DNA of 64,000 bases from Pseudomonas sp. MWU15-20650 (lineage in GTDB: Bacteria; Pseudomonadota; Gammaproteobacteria; Pseudomonadales; Pseudomonadaceae): contig NZ_JALJFG010000004.1 of the NCBI RefSeq assembly GCF_023242475.1, forward strand, positions 1 to 64,000, written 5' to 3'. This document shows, one piece after another, positions 38,953 to 48,117 of this stretch (position 1 is its first letter; every line of letters begins with the position of its first letter). The notes beneath the pieces were generated by a model, which did not search any database, was not told the DNA's origin, and saw only the letters and a list, made by a program, of their open reading frames with translations. A program made the translations under genes and the position numbers.

Positions 38953-40023
38953 CTAATACCCCGTCATCTCCAAATACCCCACCCCACCCTCAAACTGCAC
39001 CGGCCCTTCCCAGTACGGGATACTCAAGTTCATCCACGCCTTCGGGTTGACGGCCTGGGGGGTGATGTCCAGCTGTTTGCCGGGGATTTTCAGTGACCAG
39101 CGCGTGGGAAGACTGCGCCCGTCGATGTCGGTAGTGGCCAGCGGTGTGAGCTGTATGTCGGCGTTGTGCAAGGTCTGGGTACGGCCTTGCGGGTCGATCC
39201 AGGTGCCCGTGAGGTAACCGGCACCGTCTTTTTGCCGCACGCGAAACAGCATCAACTGCTCGCCACGGTCCAGGTGCAGGGAGAACCAGTCCCAGCCCGT
39301 CTGGCTGGCGGCCAAGGGTTGGCTGCTCCATTCGCGGTCGAGCCAGGCGGTGCCACTGACGGGGTAAGTCTTGCCATCGAGGGTGACGCTGCCGCTGGCC
39401 GTGAAAAACGGCTGGCTGTAGTAATACGACGCCTGCCCCTGGTCGGATTTGCGGCTGTAGCCGTGCTCGCCTTGCAGCACCAAGGGGCGGCTGGAGGCCA
39501 GGTGCAAGTCATAGGCGAATTGCGGGCCAGCGGCCTTGAGTTGCATGTCGGCCAGGGAGCTCTGGGCGCCGGGCCGGGTGGCGAAGTTCCAGTCGTCGAT
39601 CCAGGCGTTGAACGGCAGCGCCTGGGCACCGGCCTGGCCGACGCCGCCGCGGGCGAAACGTTCGGCCGCATAGTGGTGAGTGGCCGACGTCACGGCGGCG
39701 TGGCCAAGCCACAGGGTCGAGTCCTGCCAGCCCGGCTGTGGAGGCTGCGCTTTCAAGGCGCTGCGAAACAACGTCCATTGCACGCCGAATACCCGGCCTT
39801 GGTCGTCCTGGAGGTTAGCGGTGACGTACCACCATTCGATACGGAAGCCGTCGTGGGGGCCGTGGTCCTCGGGAAAACTGAAGACCTTGCCAGGCACGAC
39901 CTGGGCAAATTCCGCCGCCTCGCTGCCAAGGCCAGCAAAGCTTTCCGGCGGCGCAGGGGCTTTGTCGCACGCGCTCAGCAGCAACAAGACGGCCCCCAGC
40001 CAGGCGTTAATCTTCATGGGCAA
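38953..40023 (-). CDS. AttH/lipocalin-like (CrtC-superfamily) lipoprotein
   Basis: A 356-residue predicted lipoprotein with lipobox LLSAC (Cys about residue 19) and the AttH/CrtC-like N-terminal motif FPEDHGPHDGFRIEWWYVTANL, followed by a second lipocalin-like domain (GTAWLDREWSSQPL). The start codon overlaps the end of the upstream permease gene by up to 17 bp; ATG at 40017 is the alternative. With the ABC ATPase and permease it forms an AttEFGH-like unit, probably moving or handling a lipophilic molecule at the envelope; the ligand is unknown. Confidence 0.85.
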   Translation of the reverse strand: MPMKINAWLGAVLLLLSACDKAPAPPESFAGLGSEAAEFAQVVPGKVFSFPEDHGPHDGFRIEWWYVTANLQDDQGRVFGVQWTLFRSALKAQPPQPGWQDSTLWLGHAAVTSATHHYAAERFARGGVGQAGAQALPFNAWIDDWNFATRPGAQSSLADMQLKAAGPQFAYDLHLASSRPLVLQGEHGYSRKSDQGQASYYYSQPFFTASGSVTLDGKTYPVSGTAWLDREWSSQPLAASQTGWDWFSLHLDRGEQLMLFRVRQKDGAGYLTGTWIDPQGRTQTLHNADIQLTPLATTDIDGRSLPTRWSLKIPGKQLDITPQAVNPKAWMNLSIPYWEGPVQFEGGVGYLEMTGY

Positions 40024-42469
40024 AGGTCCTCAACAAATCCGCTGGGCGGCTGCGGTACAACTGCCACAGCGGCCAGGCGCAGGCCAACAACGTGGCAAGC
40101 ATCGCCAATGCCAACAACTGGGCAAGCTGCCACGGGAACACCTGCAACGGCAGGCGCCAGCCGAACGCCTGGACGTTGATCACCGCATCCAGGCACCACG
40201 CCAACAGCAGCCCCAACGGCAACGCCAGAACCAGGGTGAGTACCGCCAGCAACCAGGTCTGGCCCAGGTTGAGCAACATCAATTGTCGACGCGTCACCCC
40301 CAGCGCCCATAACGGCGCAAGTTGACCGAGGCGGCTTTGGCTCTGGGTCAGCAAGCTGATAAACAGCGCCACGCCGGCGACGCCAAGGGTGAGGCTGTTC
40401 AGGGCCGCAGTGGCGGCAAAGGTGCGTTCAAAGACCTGGCTGGACCAGCCCTTGAGTTGCTGTTGATCGACGATACGGCTGTCTTCCAGGCCAAATTCAC
40501 GCTGGACGGCCTGCACCAGTGGCGCCACGTTTTGCGCTGCCACACGCAGGTTGAAGCGTGCCGGCGAGAGCATCGGCCAGTGCGCCAGCAGGTGCTGCGA
40601 ATTGACCAGCAAATGGCCTTTGGGGTTGCCGTAGTCGGCGTAGATCCCCACCACGTGCGGCGACCACGCGCCCTCAGGCGTGGGGATCTGAACGGTGTCC
40701 CCCAACCGCACCTTCAAGCGCCGCGCCAGTTGCTCGCTGAGCATCACGCTGTCGTCCCGCAGCAAACGATCCCATGGCGTGCTCGCCGCCTCCAGCAGCG
40801 GCCAGTGCTGGCGATAAGTGGGGTCGTCGACCACGCCGAACACATCCGCAGGCCAACCCTGCAGTTGTACCGCGACTTGCCAGGTGGGCAACACCGTCTG
40901 CACCAGGGGCTGTCGGGCCAGCCAAGGGCTCAGTTGCTGCGCCTGGGCCGGGGTTTGCGGGTTCAGGTACAACTCGGCGGTGAGGCGTTGCTCCAGCCAG
41001 TGATTGAAGGTCTGGCGAAACCCCGACGTCATGGAACCGGCACCGATATTCGCCGCCAGGGCCAACAACAGCGCCATCAGCGCCAGGCTCAAGGCTGGCA
41101 GTTGCTGGCGACAGTCAGCGAGAAACCATTGGCCCAGTACCGAACGGCTGCGCCCCAGCAGCACTTTTAGCACAGCATTGAGGATCACCGGCAACCCCAA
41201 CGCGGCGCCTAACAATAGGGCCGCCATCAGGACAAAACCTGCGGCCAGGCTGTCGCCCCAGCACAGCGCCAACAAGGCGATCACCAGCGCGGCACCGGCC
41301 ACCCAGCCCTGGCGCCGCAACCAGCGCCCGTGAGACTCCTGCCACGCTTGGGCATTGGCCAGCGCCAGCAACGGCAAACGCGCCGCTCGCCACAGGCTGC
41401 CGGCCCCGGCAAGCAACGCGCCGAACAGGCTCAAGCCCAACCCGGTGATCCACCACCCTGGGCTCAGGCTCAATTGGCCCGCGACTTCGGCGCCGTACAA
41501 GCCGCGCAAGCTGGCCGCTACATCCGGCAGTAAGAGGCTGGCCAACAGGTAACCGCTGGCGACCCCCAACAGCCCTCCCAACACGGCTAAAAAACCCAGT
41601 TCAACCCCCAGGCTCACGATCAGCATCCGTGCACTGACCCCGCACGCTCGCAACGTGCGCAACAGGCCACGGCGTTGCTCCAGGGCCAGGCCGATGGCCG
41701 CATGCACGATAAACAGCCCCACCACAAAGGACAAAAAGCCCAAGGCGTCGAGGTTCAGGTGAAAGCTCTCGGTGAGGCGGGAGAGGTTGTTGTCCTCGCC
41801 CTGTTTGAGCTGCAGTGCTGCCGGTGGCATGGGATGGCCGGCGGCGAAGGTGTTGTCGAGCAGCAAGCGCGACAGGCGCCCAGGCATGTCCAACAGGGGT
41901 TGGGCAAAGCCGATGTCCGTCAACAGCATGCCCGGGGCCATGTCCGGCTGCACCTGCAGCGGCGGCAGGCGCTGCTCGTTTGCCGTCAGCGGCTGCTCCC
42001 CTTCGTGCAATCGGAGTGCCTGTAAGGTTTGCGCGGCAATCCAGGTACGCCCCGGCGTGGTGAAAAAATCGAGCATTTGCGCCTGGCTCAACCGTTGCCC
42101 CGCCACGCTCCCGCTGCCAGGCAAGGACAGCGGATCGATGCCCAGCAATTGCAGCCGCTGCGCCTCATGCCCCTTGAGCACCACCCGCCCCTGCACCACT
42201 GGAGATACCGGCCAGCCGGCACGGCGTAGTTGGGCGAACAGCGCTTGCGGGAAGCTGGCACCGTCCGGCGCACTCAAGCTGGCCTGCGGTTCCCCGCCAA
42301 TCAGTTGGCTGGCACGCGCGTAGCTATCGCGCGCCTGGCTGTTGAGGGCCTGCACACCGGTCAGCAGCGCAGTCGCCAGCCACAGGCCGGTCAGCACGCT
42401 GAAGAACTGCACAGGATGGCGGCGCCAGTGGCTGAGCAGCGCGCGCAGCGTGCAAAAAAACACCCTCAT
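40007..42469 (-). CDS. FtsX-family ABC transporter permease (AttFG-like)
   Basis: An 820-residue membrane protein with two FtsX domains and about ten helices: an N-terminal helix after residue 15, a block of helices near 270-440, and a last group near 690-800. Large periplasmic domains lie between. The ATG at 42469 lies one base after the ATPase stop; upstream in-frame starts would overlap the ATPase gene. Single-polypeptide permeases of this length accompany a LolD/MacB-like ATPase and act in mechanotransmission or lipoprotein/lipid handling rather than import. Confidence 0.87.
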   Translation of the reverse strand: MRVFFCTLRALLSHWRRHPVQFFSVLTGLWLATALLTGVQALNSQARDSYARASQLIGGEPQASLSAPDGASFPQALFAQLRRAGWPVSPVVQGRVVLKGHEAQRLQLLGIDPLSLPGSGSVAGQRLSQAQMLDFFTTPGRTWIAAQTLQALRLHEGEQPLTANEQRLPPLQVQPDMAPGMLLTDIGFAQPLLDMPGRLSRLLLDNTFAAGHPMPPAALQLKQGEDNNLSRLTESFHLNLDALGFLSFVVGLFIVHAAIGLALEQRRGLLRTLRACGVSARMLIVSLGVELGFLAVLGGLLGVASGYLLASLLLPDVAASLRGLYGAEVAGQLSLSPGWWITGLGLSLFGALLAGAGSLWRAARLPLLALANAQAWQESHGRWLRRQGWVAGAALVIALLALCWGDSLAAGFVLMAALLLGAALGLPVILNAVLKVLLGRSRSVLGQWFLADCRQQLPALSLALMALLLALAANIGAGSMTSGFRQTFNHWLEQRLTAELYLNPQTPAQAQQLSPWLARQPLVQTVLPTWQVAVQLQGWPADVFGVVDDPTYRQHWPLLEAASTPWDRLLRDDSVMLSEQLARRLKVRLGDTVQIPTPEGAWSPHVVGIYADYGNPKGHLLVNSQHLLAHWPMLSPARFNLRVAAQNVAPLVQAVQREFGLEDSRIVDQQQLKGWSSQVFERTFAATAALNSLTLGVAGVALFISLLTQSQSRLGQLAPLWALGVTRRQLMLLNLGQTWLLAVLTLVLALPLGLLLAWCLDAVINVQAFGWRLPLQVFPWQLAQLLALAMLATLLACAWPLWQLYRSRPADLLRTFAHED

Positions 42470-42470
42470 C

Positions 42471-43139
42471 TCAGCGAGCACCCGCCGGCACGACGCGACC
42501 ACGGTGCAGCACCACCTGGCGATCAAGGCGTGCGGCGAGGCGTGGGCTATGGGTGACCATCAACAGGCTGGTGGGGCTGTCGCGCAGCAGGTCCAACAGC
42601 AGCTGCAACACCTCATCGCTGGTGGCTTCATCCAGGTTCCCGGTCGGCTCATCGGCCAAGAGCAACCGCGGCCGAGAGGCCAACGCGCGGCCCACCGCCA
42701 CCCGCTGCTGTTGGCCGCCGGACAGCTGCTCTGGATAACGCGTGAGCACGTCGCCCAAGCCCAGGCGCTCGACCAACTGCGCCTGCCACTGCGGATCAAA
42801 ACGCCCGGCCAACCGCGCCTGGAATGCCAGGTTGTCGTCGACGCGCAAACTGCCGATCAGGTTGAACTGCTGGAAGACCAGGCCGATCTCCGTACGGCGC
42901 CAATGGGCCAGTTGCGCTTCATTCAACTGATCGAGGCGCTGGCCGCCTATGCGGATGCTGCCGCCGTCCACTCGATCAAGCCCGGCGACCAGGTGCAACA
43001 ATGTACTTTTTCCACTGCCCGACTCGCCCATCAGCGCTAAGCTGCTACGCTCATCCAGCGACAGGTCAACACCCGCCAGAACGGTCAGCGCGCCTTGCGG
43101 CGTGGCATAGTTTTTGACAACACCTTGCACCTGCAACAT
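42471..43139 (-). CDS. LolD/MacB-like ABC transporter ATPase (AttE-like)
   Basis: A 222-residue ATPase with Walker A GESGSGKST, signature LSGGQQQR, Walker B LLLADEPTGNLD and switch His in VTHSPRLA. These are features of the LolD/FtsE/MacB class that pairs with FtsX permeases. The ATG at 43139 gives the normal length; upstream in-frame starts have no family similarity. It is the first gene of the three-gene operon with the permease and AttH-like lipoprotein. Confidence 0.92.
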   Translation of the reverse strand: MLQVQGVVKNYATPQGALTVLAGVDLSLDERSSLALMGESGSGKSTLLHLVAGLDRVDGGSIRIGGQRLDQLNEAQLAHWRRTEIGLVFQQFNLIGSLRVDDNLAFQARLAGRFDPQWQAQLVERLGLGDVLTRYPEQLSGGQQQRVAVGRALASRPRLLLADEPTGNLDEATSDEVLQLLLDLLRDSPTSLLMVTHSPRLAARLDRQVVLHRGRVVPAGAR

Positions 43140-43409
43140 AAGAACGCTCGTTCGAAGGACTGCGAACGAGAATAACGGCTGAATGTCGGCCCCACGCAAA
43201 TTTTTCACATGGATTTCACCGCTTGCCCACTCCCTACTCTTTAACGTGCCCTCCAAGCGTCGATAACCCGCAACTTAGTTGCCGCACACGACCCTTCTTA
43301 ACCTCCACATGTTCAGCTAAAAGACAGCAGCCCTGTGACAGGCTTTTGCACCACTACGGGCATCCGCCAATTAGTTGCGCCTGTTTTGTACAACACAACA
43401 ATAGTGCCG

Positions 43410-44093
43410 ATGGTGAACAGCGTGGCTGACATGACCTTAAGCAAACCCCAACCCAAAGGGGCGATGTTAAAGCGCCTGAAAAAGTTCCGGCTGCATTTGG
43501 CATGCGTCGCAGTGATCGGCTTGCTGTTGGCAGGCTTTCTGCTCTGGCCAAAATCACCCACGGACCTGGGCGTGGGCAACCGCCTGGTGACCTCAGGGGT
43601 CCTGGCCAGTTGGCGCAGTGGCGACCTGATCGTACTGGTGCGTCATGAAGAGCGCTGCGACCGTTCAAGCAACCCTTGCTTCGGCCCCGCCGACGGCCTG
43701 ACGGTCAACGGCACTGAGCAGGCGACCAAACTGGGCAAAGCCTTCAATACCCTGGGCATGGAGCGCACCGACGTGCTCAGCAGCCCTACCACGCGCACCG
43801 CCCAGACCTCACAGTTCATGTTTGGCAAGACCGAGCTCTCCCCTGGCCCACTCGCCATCTGCGGGGACGCCATGGGCGAAGAAATCCTCAGCCACAAACT
43901 GGCGGGTCGCAACCTGATGCTGGTCACCCACAGCGCCTGCATGAGCGATTTCCAGCAAGCGTTAGGCTACCCTCGTGCGGCTGCGGCCCAGTACGGCAGC
44001 GCACTGTTCGTCAAGGTGCTACCCAACGGCAAACTCCAGGCCCTGGGCACGATGAACATTGAAGAATGGACGGCAGCTCTGAAACAACTTTAA
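43410..44093 (+). CDS. Membrane-anchored histidine phosphatase-family protein (Ais/PmrG-like)
   Basis: About 227 residues with one N-terminal membrane helix (HLACVAVIGLLLAGFLLW) and a histidine phosphatase domain: the phosphoacceptor His in VLVRHEERCD, Arg in SSPTTRTAQT and the second His in LVTHSACMSD. Ais/PmrG members dephosphorylate lipopolysaccharide core heptose, which fits the ArnT-like genes that follow. No start has a convincing ribosome site: 43335 (GTG), 43410, 43431 and 43464 are all possible. Confidence 0.75.
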   Translation: MVNSVADMTLSKPQPKGAMLKRLKKFRLHLACVAVIGLLLAGFLLWPKSPTDLGVGNRLVTSGVLASWRSGDLIVLVRHEERCDRSSNPCFGPADGLTVNGTEQATKLGKAFNTLGMERTDVLSSPTTRTAQTSQFMFGKTELSPGPLAICGDAMGEEILSHKLAGRNLMLVTHSACMSDFQQALGYPRAAAAQYGSALFVKVLPNGKLQALGTMNIEEWTAALKQL

Positions 44094-44284
44094 ACACACT
44101 TTTTTACATATCCAGAGGCCGTTGTGTTCAGCCAGGCGACAGCCCACCTCTGGCATGTTTAATTGCGCCCGTTAGTTAAGGACGTCATGAATTTCTTCAA
44201 CGGCTTAGTGAACATTTTAATGCTTAGCTCTATTAATTCTTTACACTCACTGCCCTCCAATAAACGTCAAGGAGCGACGTCTCG

Positions 44285-45940
44285 ATGACCCGCTTGAAAC
44301 CCCTGCCCTTGCTACTGCTGGGCTTTGCCGTTTTCTTTCTATTGCCACTGGGCCTTCACGGCTTGTGGACCCCGGATGAAACCCGCTATGCCCAAGTCAG
44401 CCAGGAAATGCTGATGAGCGGCAATTGGGTATCGCCGCACTTCATGGGTGTGCGTTATTTCGAGAAACCGGCCGCCGGTTATTGGCTGATCGCCGTGGGC
44501 CAAGCCGTGTTCGGTGAAAACCTCTTCGGTGTGCGCATCGCGTCAGTCCTGACCTCGGGCCTGAGTGTGCTGCTGGCGTACCTGATCGCCCGTCGCTTGT
44601 GGAACGACCCACGTAAAAGCTTCGCCTGCGCCCTGCTCTACATGAGCTTTGGCCTGGTAGCCGGGCAAGCGGGGTATTCCAACCTCGACCCGCAATTCAC
44701 CTTCTGGGTGAACCTGAGCCTCGTCGCGCTGTGGTTTGCCTTGGACAACCCCACCGCTCGCGGACGCCTGGGGGCGTGGGCATTGCTGGGCGTGGCCTGC
44801 GGCATGGGGTTCCTGACCAAGGGGTTCCTGGCGTGGCTGTTGCCGGTATTGATCGCCGTGCCTTACCTGGTCTGGCAGCGCCGCGTGGGCGAACTGTTGC
44901 GCTACGGCCCCTTGGCGGTGCTGATCGCCGCGCTGGTGTGCTTGCCATGGGTCCTGGCCGTGCACCTGCAGGAACCGGACTACTGGCGCTTCTTTTTCTG
45001 GCATGAGCACATCCGTCGCTTTGCCGCCGACAACGCACAACATGCACGGCCGTTTTGGTTCTTCCTGCCGATCATGGTGGTGGCGTGCCTGCCTTGGTCT
45101 GCGCTATTGCCAAGCACCCTGTCCAAGACCTGGAAGGAAAAGGGCCAGCCGGCGATTGCCTTTCTCGCCCTATGGATGTTGCTGCCCCTGGGCTTTTTCA
45201 GCCTGAGCAAAGGCAAGCTGCCGACTTACATCATGCCGTGCCTGTTGCCCCTGGCGTTGTTGATGGGCCACACCCTGATCGACCTGGTCAAACAAGGCAA
45301 AACACGGGCGATCCTCGTCAATGGTGCAGTCAACTTCACGATTGGCCTGGCAGCGATGGTGGTGCTGATCTACCTGCAAGTGACTAACCCGGTGTATGGC
45401 AACAGCCACGCCGAGATGTTCAGCCTGTCCCTGACCTTTATCGTGCTGCTGGGCTGGATCCTGGCCAACCTGCTGCAAGTGGTTCGCCCGCTGACACTGT
45501 GGGCGACGCCGACCCTCGGCATTGGCTTGCTGGTAGCGCTGCTGCCGGCGGGTATGCCGGCTGCGATCACGGATAACGAAATGCCCGATCAGTTCGTGCT
45601 CGAGCATATGGATGAATTGCAACAAACCCATGCTTTGCTGAGCAACGAGTTGGGCTCGGCTTCCGCCTTGTCCTGGCGCCTGCGTCGGCCGCAAGTGGCG
45701 TTTTATGACACCGTGGGCGAGCTGCGCTACGGCCTGGAATATGCCGACTCGGTGCAGCGCAAGGTCGGCCTGGACGAGGTCCAACCCTGGCTGGCCGACG
45801 CACGCCAGCAAGGTTCGGTCGGTGTGCTGATGCGGGTCAAGAGCACCAGTGAGCACCGTGAAGAAGGGCAATTGCCACCAGGTGGCAAACGCTATCGCAA
45901 GGGCGACCTGCTGCTGATCGTTTACCCACAACAACCTTAA
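44285..45940 (+). CDS. arnT: ArnT-like lipid A 4-amino-4-deoxy-L-arabinose transferase
   Basis: A 551-residue GT-C glycosyltransferase with about 12 helices. The first periplasmic loop has the conserved acidic motif [16 protein letters not shown], followed by [10 protein letters not shown] and NLDPQFTF. The length matches ArnT (about 550). ArnT moves aminoarabinose from undecaprenyl phosphate to lipid A, giving polymyxin resistance. The arnBCADEF genes are not next to it, so it depends on synthesis elsewhere or uses another undecaprenyl-linked sugar. Confidence 0.83.
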   Translation: MTRLKPLPLLLLGFAVFFLLPLGLHGLWTPDETRYAQVSQEMLMSGNWVSPHFMGVRYFEKPAAGYWLIAVGQAVFGENLFGVRIASVLTSGLSVLLAYLIARRLWNDPRKSFACALLYMSFGLVAGQAGYSNLDPQFTFWVNLSLVALWFALDNPTARGRLGAWALLGVACGMGFLTKGFLAWLLPVLIAVPYLVWQRRVGELLRYGPLAVLIAALVCLPWVLAVHLQEPDYWRFFFWHEHIRRFAADNAQHARPFWFFLPIMVVACLPWSALLPSTLSKTWKEKGQPAIAFLALWMLLPLGFFSLSKGKLPTYIMPCLLPLALLMGHTLIDLVKQGKTRAILVNGAVNFTIGLAAMVVLIYLQVTNPVYGNSHAEMFSLSLTFIVLLGWILANLLQVVRPLTLWATPTLGIGLLVALLPAGMPAAITDNEMPDQFVLEHMDELQQTHALLSNELGSASALSWRLRRPQVAFYDTVGELRYGLEYADSVQRKVGLDEVQPWLADARQQGSVGVLMRVKSTSEHREEGQLPPGGKRYRKGDLLLIVYPQQP

Positions 45941-45967
45941 TACCGTGCCTGCCACAGGGAAAAACCC

Positions 45968-47485
45968 ATGAGTTTCTGGAAAACCGAACGCGGCGCCCTG
46001 GTGTTGCTGCTAGGCGTCTCGGCCTTGCTCTTGCTGCTGGGCCTGGGCAGTCGAGACCTGTGGGGGCCGGAAACCCGTTGGGCGAACATCGCCCTGCAAA
46101 TGCTGCAAAGCGGTGACTACTTCGACCCTTACCTCAAGGGCACGCCGTATTACGACAAACCCCTGCCCTCCTACTGGCTGATCACCGGCTTTGCCAACCT
46201 GATGGGTGGCCTTGGCCCTTGGTCCTTGCGCTTGTCGTCGGTGATTGCCGCCTGGCTGAGTATCTGGCTGGTGTACCTGATTGGCGAGCGCCTGTTTCGC
46301 AAAGGCACGGGGCTGATTGCCGGCTGGATGCTCGCCACCACCTTCTACTTCCTGTTCTGGGCCCGAGTGGCCACGGCCGATGTGCTGACCGTGTGCGGCG
46401 TGCTGGCGGCGGTCTGGTGGTATTGGCGCGGGCCGGACGACACCCGGCTGGGGCGCTACACCGTGTTTTTCCTGTTGCTGGCGGCGACGTCACTGTTCAA
46501 AGGCTTGATCGGCTTCGTGCTGCCCGGGCTGGTGTTGCTGCCGCACCTGCTCAGTGAACACCGCTACAAACGCCACCTCAATCTGCGCCTGGTGCTGGCG
46601 ATGGTTATCGCCGGCGCGTTCTATGCCATTCCCTTTGTGTTGTCGCACCTTTACGGCGCCCCCACCTACGGCGAGAGCGGCCTGGAACTGGTGTTCCGGG
46701 AAAACGTGGTGCGCTTCTTCGACCCGTTCGACCACATGGGACCGATCTACACCTACCTGATCTACCTGCCGGTCTACACCCTGCCCTGGGCACCGTGCTG
46801 GGTGCTGGGCGCGTGGCTGGCCGTGCGGCACTGGCGCCAGACCCCGCCCAACGTGCGATGGCTGGTGTGGGGCCTGGGCCTGCTGTTTGTGTTCTTTACC
46901 GCCAGCGGCAGCCGTCGCAGCTACTACGTGCTGCCGCTGGTGCCGTTTGCGCAATTGCTGGCGGCCTGGTGGTTGAGTGAACGCCTGGAGAACAAAACCG
47001 CCAGTTGGCCGCGCTGGCAAAAAGGCTTTGGCATCACCGCAGGTTTGCTGTTGCTGGTGCTGGGTGTGATCTACCCCTGGACCACCGGCAACGGCGGCGT
47101 GACCCGCTTCGCCGAGGACGTGCAAGCCCAGGCCGTGAAAAGCGCACCGTGGAATCAATGGCAAATGGTGCTGGTGGAAGTGGACAACAAGCTGCCCATG
47201 TACCTGCAAAACGGCGGCAAACCGTTCTACTACGTCAGCGAAACCCAGGACTTCCCACGCCAGGGCGACAGCGCCGCGTTCATGGCCTGGCTGGAAAAAA
47301 CCAGCGGCCAGGGCTTCGACCCGCAGCACACGATTATCGTCGCGCAGTACTCCAAGGAAGACCCGACACCGCTGGCGTTCCTGGGCGCTGACCATCAGGT
47401 CATCACCACCCAGCCGGACAATGGCGAGCGGTTGTTTCAGAAGCGCTCGGGGGGCAGCGTGGCGTTTGTACCGATGCCGCGCTGA
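45968..47485 (+). CDS. Second ArnT/PMT-family glycosyltransferase
   Basis: A 505-residue GT-C membrane transferase with the same loop logic as its neighbour (WGPETRWANIALQML, YYDKPLPSYWL, ATADVLTVCGV) and about 12 helices. It starts 27 bp after the first arnT-like gene, indicating an operon. It is shorter and diverged, with Glu-Thr replacing the Asp-Glu-Thr of the ArnT loop, so it may use a different sugar or acceptor. Function is inferred only as lipid-linked sugar transfer in the envelope. Confidence 0.8.
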   Translation: MSFWKTERGALVLLLGVSALLLLLGLGSRDLWGPETRWANIALQMLQSGDYFDPYLKGTPYYDKPLPSYWLITGFANLMGGLGPWSLRLSSVIAAWLSIWLVYLIGERLFRKGTGLIAGWMLATTFYFLFWARVATADVLTVCGVLAAVWWYWRGPDDTRLGRYTVFFLLLAATSLFKGLIGFVLPGLVLLPHLLSEHRYKRHLNLRLVLAMVIAGAFYAIPFVLSHLYGAPTYGESGLELVFRENVVRFFDPFDHMGPIYTYLIYLPVYTLPWAPCWVLGAWLAVRHWRQTPPNVRWLVWGLGLLFVFFTASGSRRSYYVLPLVPFAQLLAAWWLSERLENKTASWPRWQKGFGITAGLLLLVLGVIYPWTTGNGGVTRFAEDVQAQAVKSAPWNQWQMVLVEVDNKLPMYLQNGGKPFYYVSETQDFPRQGDSAAFMAWLEKTSGQGFDPQHTIIVAQYSKEDPTPLAFLGADHQVITTQPDNGERLFQKRSGGSVAFVPMPR

Positions 47486-47511
47486 TACGCTCGAAAGAGA
47501 AACACCTCAAT

Positions 47512-47542
47512 CCCCGTAGGCTAGCGCGCTAGCCCTACGGGG
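47512..47542. terminator. Strong hairpin between the ArnT-like operon and a LysR remnant
   Basis: CCCCGTAGG-CTAGCG and CGCTAG-C-CCTACGGGG form a 15-bp stem with a single bulged C. It can serve as a terminator for the plus-strand glycosyltransferase operon. The T-run is short (ttc then ttg), so strength is uncertain. Confidence 0.6.
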
Positions 47543-47925
47543 TTCATTTGTACCGCACGCACACACTCATCAGCCTGCGTCTTGAGCCAATCAAACAACC
47601 TAGCGATATCCGGCTCCGACTGACGCCCATTTCGGCAAATGATGTAGTAAGCAGCCGGCGACATCATCACCACAGCGTTCAGCGCAACCAACGCCCCCTC
47701 CTTCAAAGCGTCATATACCAGTGCGGTTCTGCCCAAGGCGATTCCCCCGCCTTTCACCGCCAGGCTGATCGCCAGACTGGAGTCCGGAAAGCGTGGGCCG
47801 TGGTGATACGGCGGTGCAGCCAGCCCCTGGAATGCAAACCAGCTCTCCCATCCCGGACACATTTGATCGTCCACCCGATGAATCAGCGGGTACTGTGCAA
47901 TATCCGCCCGTCTGCTCGACAGTGC
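47521..47925 (-). pseudogene. C-terminal remnant of a LysR-type regulator
   Basis: The frame encodes only the end of a GcvA-like LysR sensor domain (YPLIHRVDD, then FPDSSLAISLAVKGGGIALGRTALVYDALKEG). The HTH and first half of the sensor are missing. Upstream sequence in the same frame is made up of repeat-derived DNA, including a partial copy of the 24.5-kb MITE-like end, which suggests that repeat insertion or recombination destroyed the gene. Confidence 0.72.
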
Positions 47926-48034
47926 TTCGGCGACTGCGCTGGATTGCGGCGAGCAGTTGGAAAGCCCCGAGCGGGCGAAGATTCTGGCGGTGTGGCATTT
48001 GCTGGAGATTGCCAAGACCACGGTGGATCGCTCT

Positions 48035-48100
48035 ATCGTATCTACACAACTTTTGAAGGCCGTCCTATTCCCCTGTGGCGAGCGCTGCCCCCTCCCACAT
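48035..48100 (+). repeat. Partial copy of the 24.5-kb MITE-like element
   Basis: The segment starting TATCTACACAACTTTTGAAG and continuing through gccgtcctattcccctgtggcgagcg matches 24565-24612 with few differences, then breaks into ctgccccctcccacatt, an arm of a REP. Only the left end is present. It shows the element family is dispersed in this genome. Confidence 0.75.
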
Positions 48101-48117
48101 TGATCGCGTCCAGGCAC

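Noticed and set aside
43240..44284. PmrA/ColR-like boxes (cttaa/cttag motifs) before the phosphatase and arnT-like genes
   Set aside because: Several half-motifs occur but none has the required direct-repeat spacing.
47926..48036. Plus-strand frame resembling an amphipathic helical peptide (ERAKILAVWHLLEIAKTTVDRS)
   Set aside because: It looks protein-like but is short, has no start or ribosome site and no family could be recognised; it may be a gene scrap.
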